DNA of 5,692 bases from Haloquadratum sp. J07HQX50 (GTDB lineage Archaea > Halobacteriota > Halobacteria > Halobacteriales > Haloferacaceae): contig KE356563.1 of the NCBI GenBank assembly GCA_000416005.1, positions 128,093 through 133,784 on the forward strand, given 5' to 3'. Made by a program: the position numbers and the translations under genes. The notes under the pieces were generated by a model. It worked only from the letters and a program-made list of their open reading frames with translations, was not told the DNA's origin and did no database searches. The stretch's first letter is position 1. The number at the start of each line of letters is the position of its first letter. Positions 5,484 to 5,692 of this stretch are shown one piece after another.

Positions 5484-5692
5484 TCACCGGGTTGTCTCGG
5501 ACTCCGGGGTATCATGCTCTGGCTCATATGGGAGGATGACGATCGCGGTCGTCCCATCGTCGCCAGTCTTGAACCGAGGCTTCCACCAATCGAAGTCACA
5601 CCCCACTTAGCGATCCAGAGGCCAAGACCACTGCCGTGTTGCAGAGGTGTTTCGTTACCGGCCTCTAACACCTCACGTTCGTGGTCGGGGAT
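5484..5692 (-). CDS. Sensor histidine kinase, C-terminal ATPase end, partial and frameshifted
   Basis: Only the last 70 or so codons are in the window; the sensor, phospho-accepting His, N box and G1 box lie beyond 5692. The visible part reads IPDHEREVLEAGNETPLQ and then the G2 box HGSGLGLWIAKWGVTSIGG, the ATP-lid and helix of the HATPase_c fold in the style of haloarchaeal kinases. Normally a final beta strand and a DGT-TVRLP-like end follow. In the current frame the chain turns into a Ser/Arg-rich tail ending at 5444. The frame shifted by one base instead reads FKTGDDGTTAIVILP-YEPEHD and stops at TGA 5486-5484, the expected ending. One base is therefore missing near 5575. The other frame has a TAA just upstream of this point, so it cannot be the sole frame. 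Partner regulator and signal are unknown. Confidence 0.85.
5573..5578 (-). other. Inferred one-base deletion (frameshift) in the kinase gene
   Basis: Minus-strand codons GGA AGC CTC are followed by GGT TCA AGA. One extra base after CTC, for example restoring CTC CGG TTC AAG, yields GGSLRFKTGDDGTT, which joins the G2-box frame to the proper C-terminal strand. As in the permease, loss of one C from a CC pair explains it, and no slippery heptamer is visible. Confidence 0.8.

Overview
The window looks like chromosomal or plasmid DNA of a halophilic archaeon (class Halobacteria). The substrate-binding protein has a twin-arginine plus lipobox signal peptide and an acidic mature chain. The kinase fragment has the haloarchaeal-style GSGLGLW ATPase box. 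Upstream regions offer TATA-like AT boxes rather than bacterial -35/-10 pairs. The species cannot be named from the sequence. GC content, judged by eye, is in the mid-fifties for the binding protein, about sixty percent for the HAD gene, and near fifty percent in the large gap.

Layout. Positions 1-2923, minus strand: a peptide/nickel-type ABC importer in the order binding protein (2923 to 1058) then DppB-like permease (915 to 1). The second permease and two ATPases usual for this family would lie beyond coordinate 1. Positions 2924-3934: a gap of about 1 kb without a convincing gene, holding palindromes, a possible terminator, an imperfect long inverted repeat and a block open on both strands. 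Positions 3935-4861, plus strand: a complete HAD-superfamily phosphatase-like hydrolase with all four motifs. Positions 4925-5365, minus strand, convergent with it: a small four-helix membrane protein of unknown function. Positions 5484-5692, minus strand: the C-terminal end of a sensor histidine kinase that begins outside the window.

The most notable observation is that both edge genes carry a one-base frameshift that can be read from the sequence. The permease loses its last transmembrane helix after the IPGLGR motif, while the expected continuation is open in another frame. The kinase leaves frame between its GLGLW box and its final beta strand, which is intact in another frame. Both breaks are repaired by one extra base, and both fit loss of one C from a CC pair. 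This suggests either base-calling error in the assembly or parallel gene decay.

The binding protein and permease act together in uptake of a peptide-like solute. The HAD hydrolase, membrane protein and kinase show no clear functional link with them or with each other. I did not find a convincing new multi-gene system.
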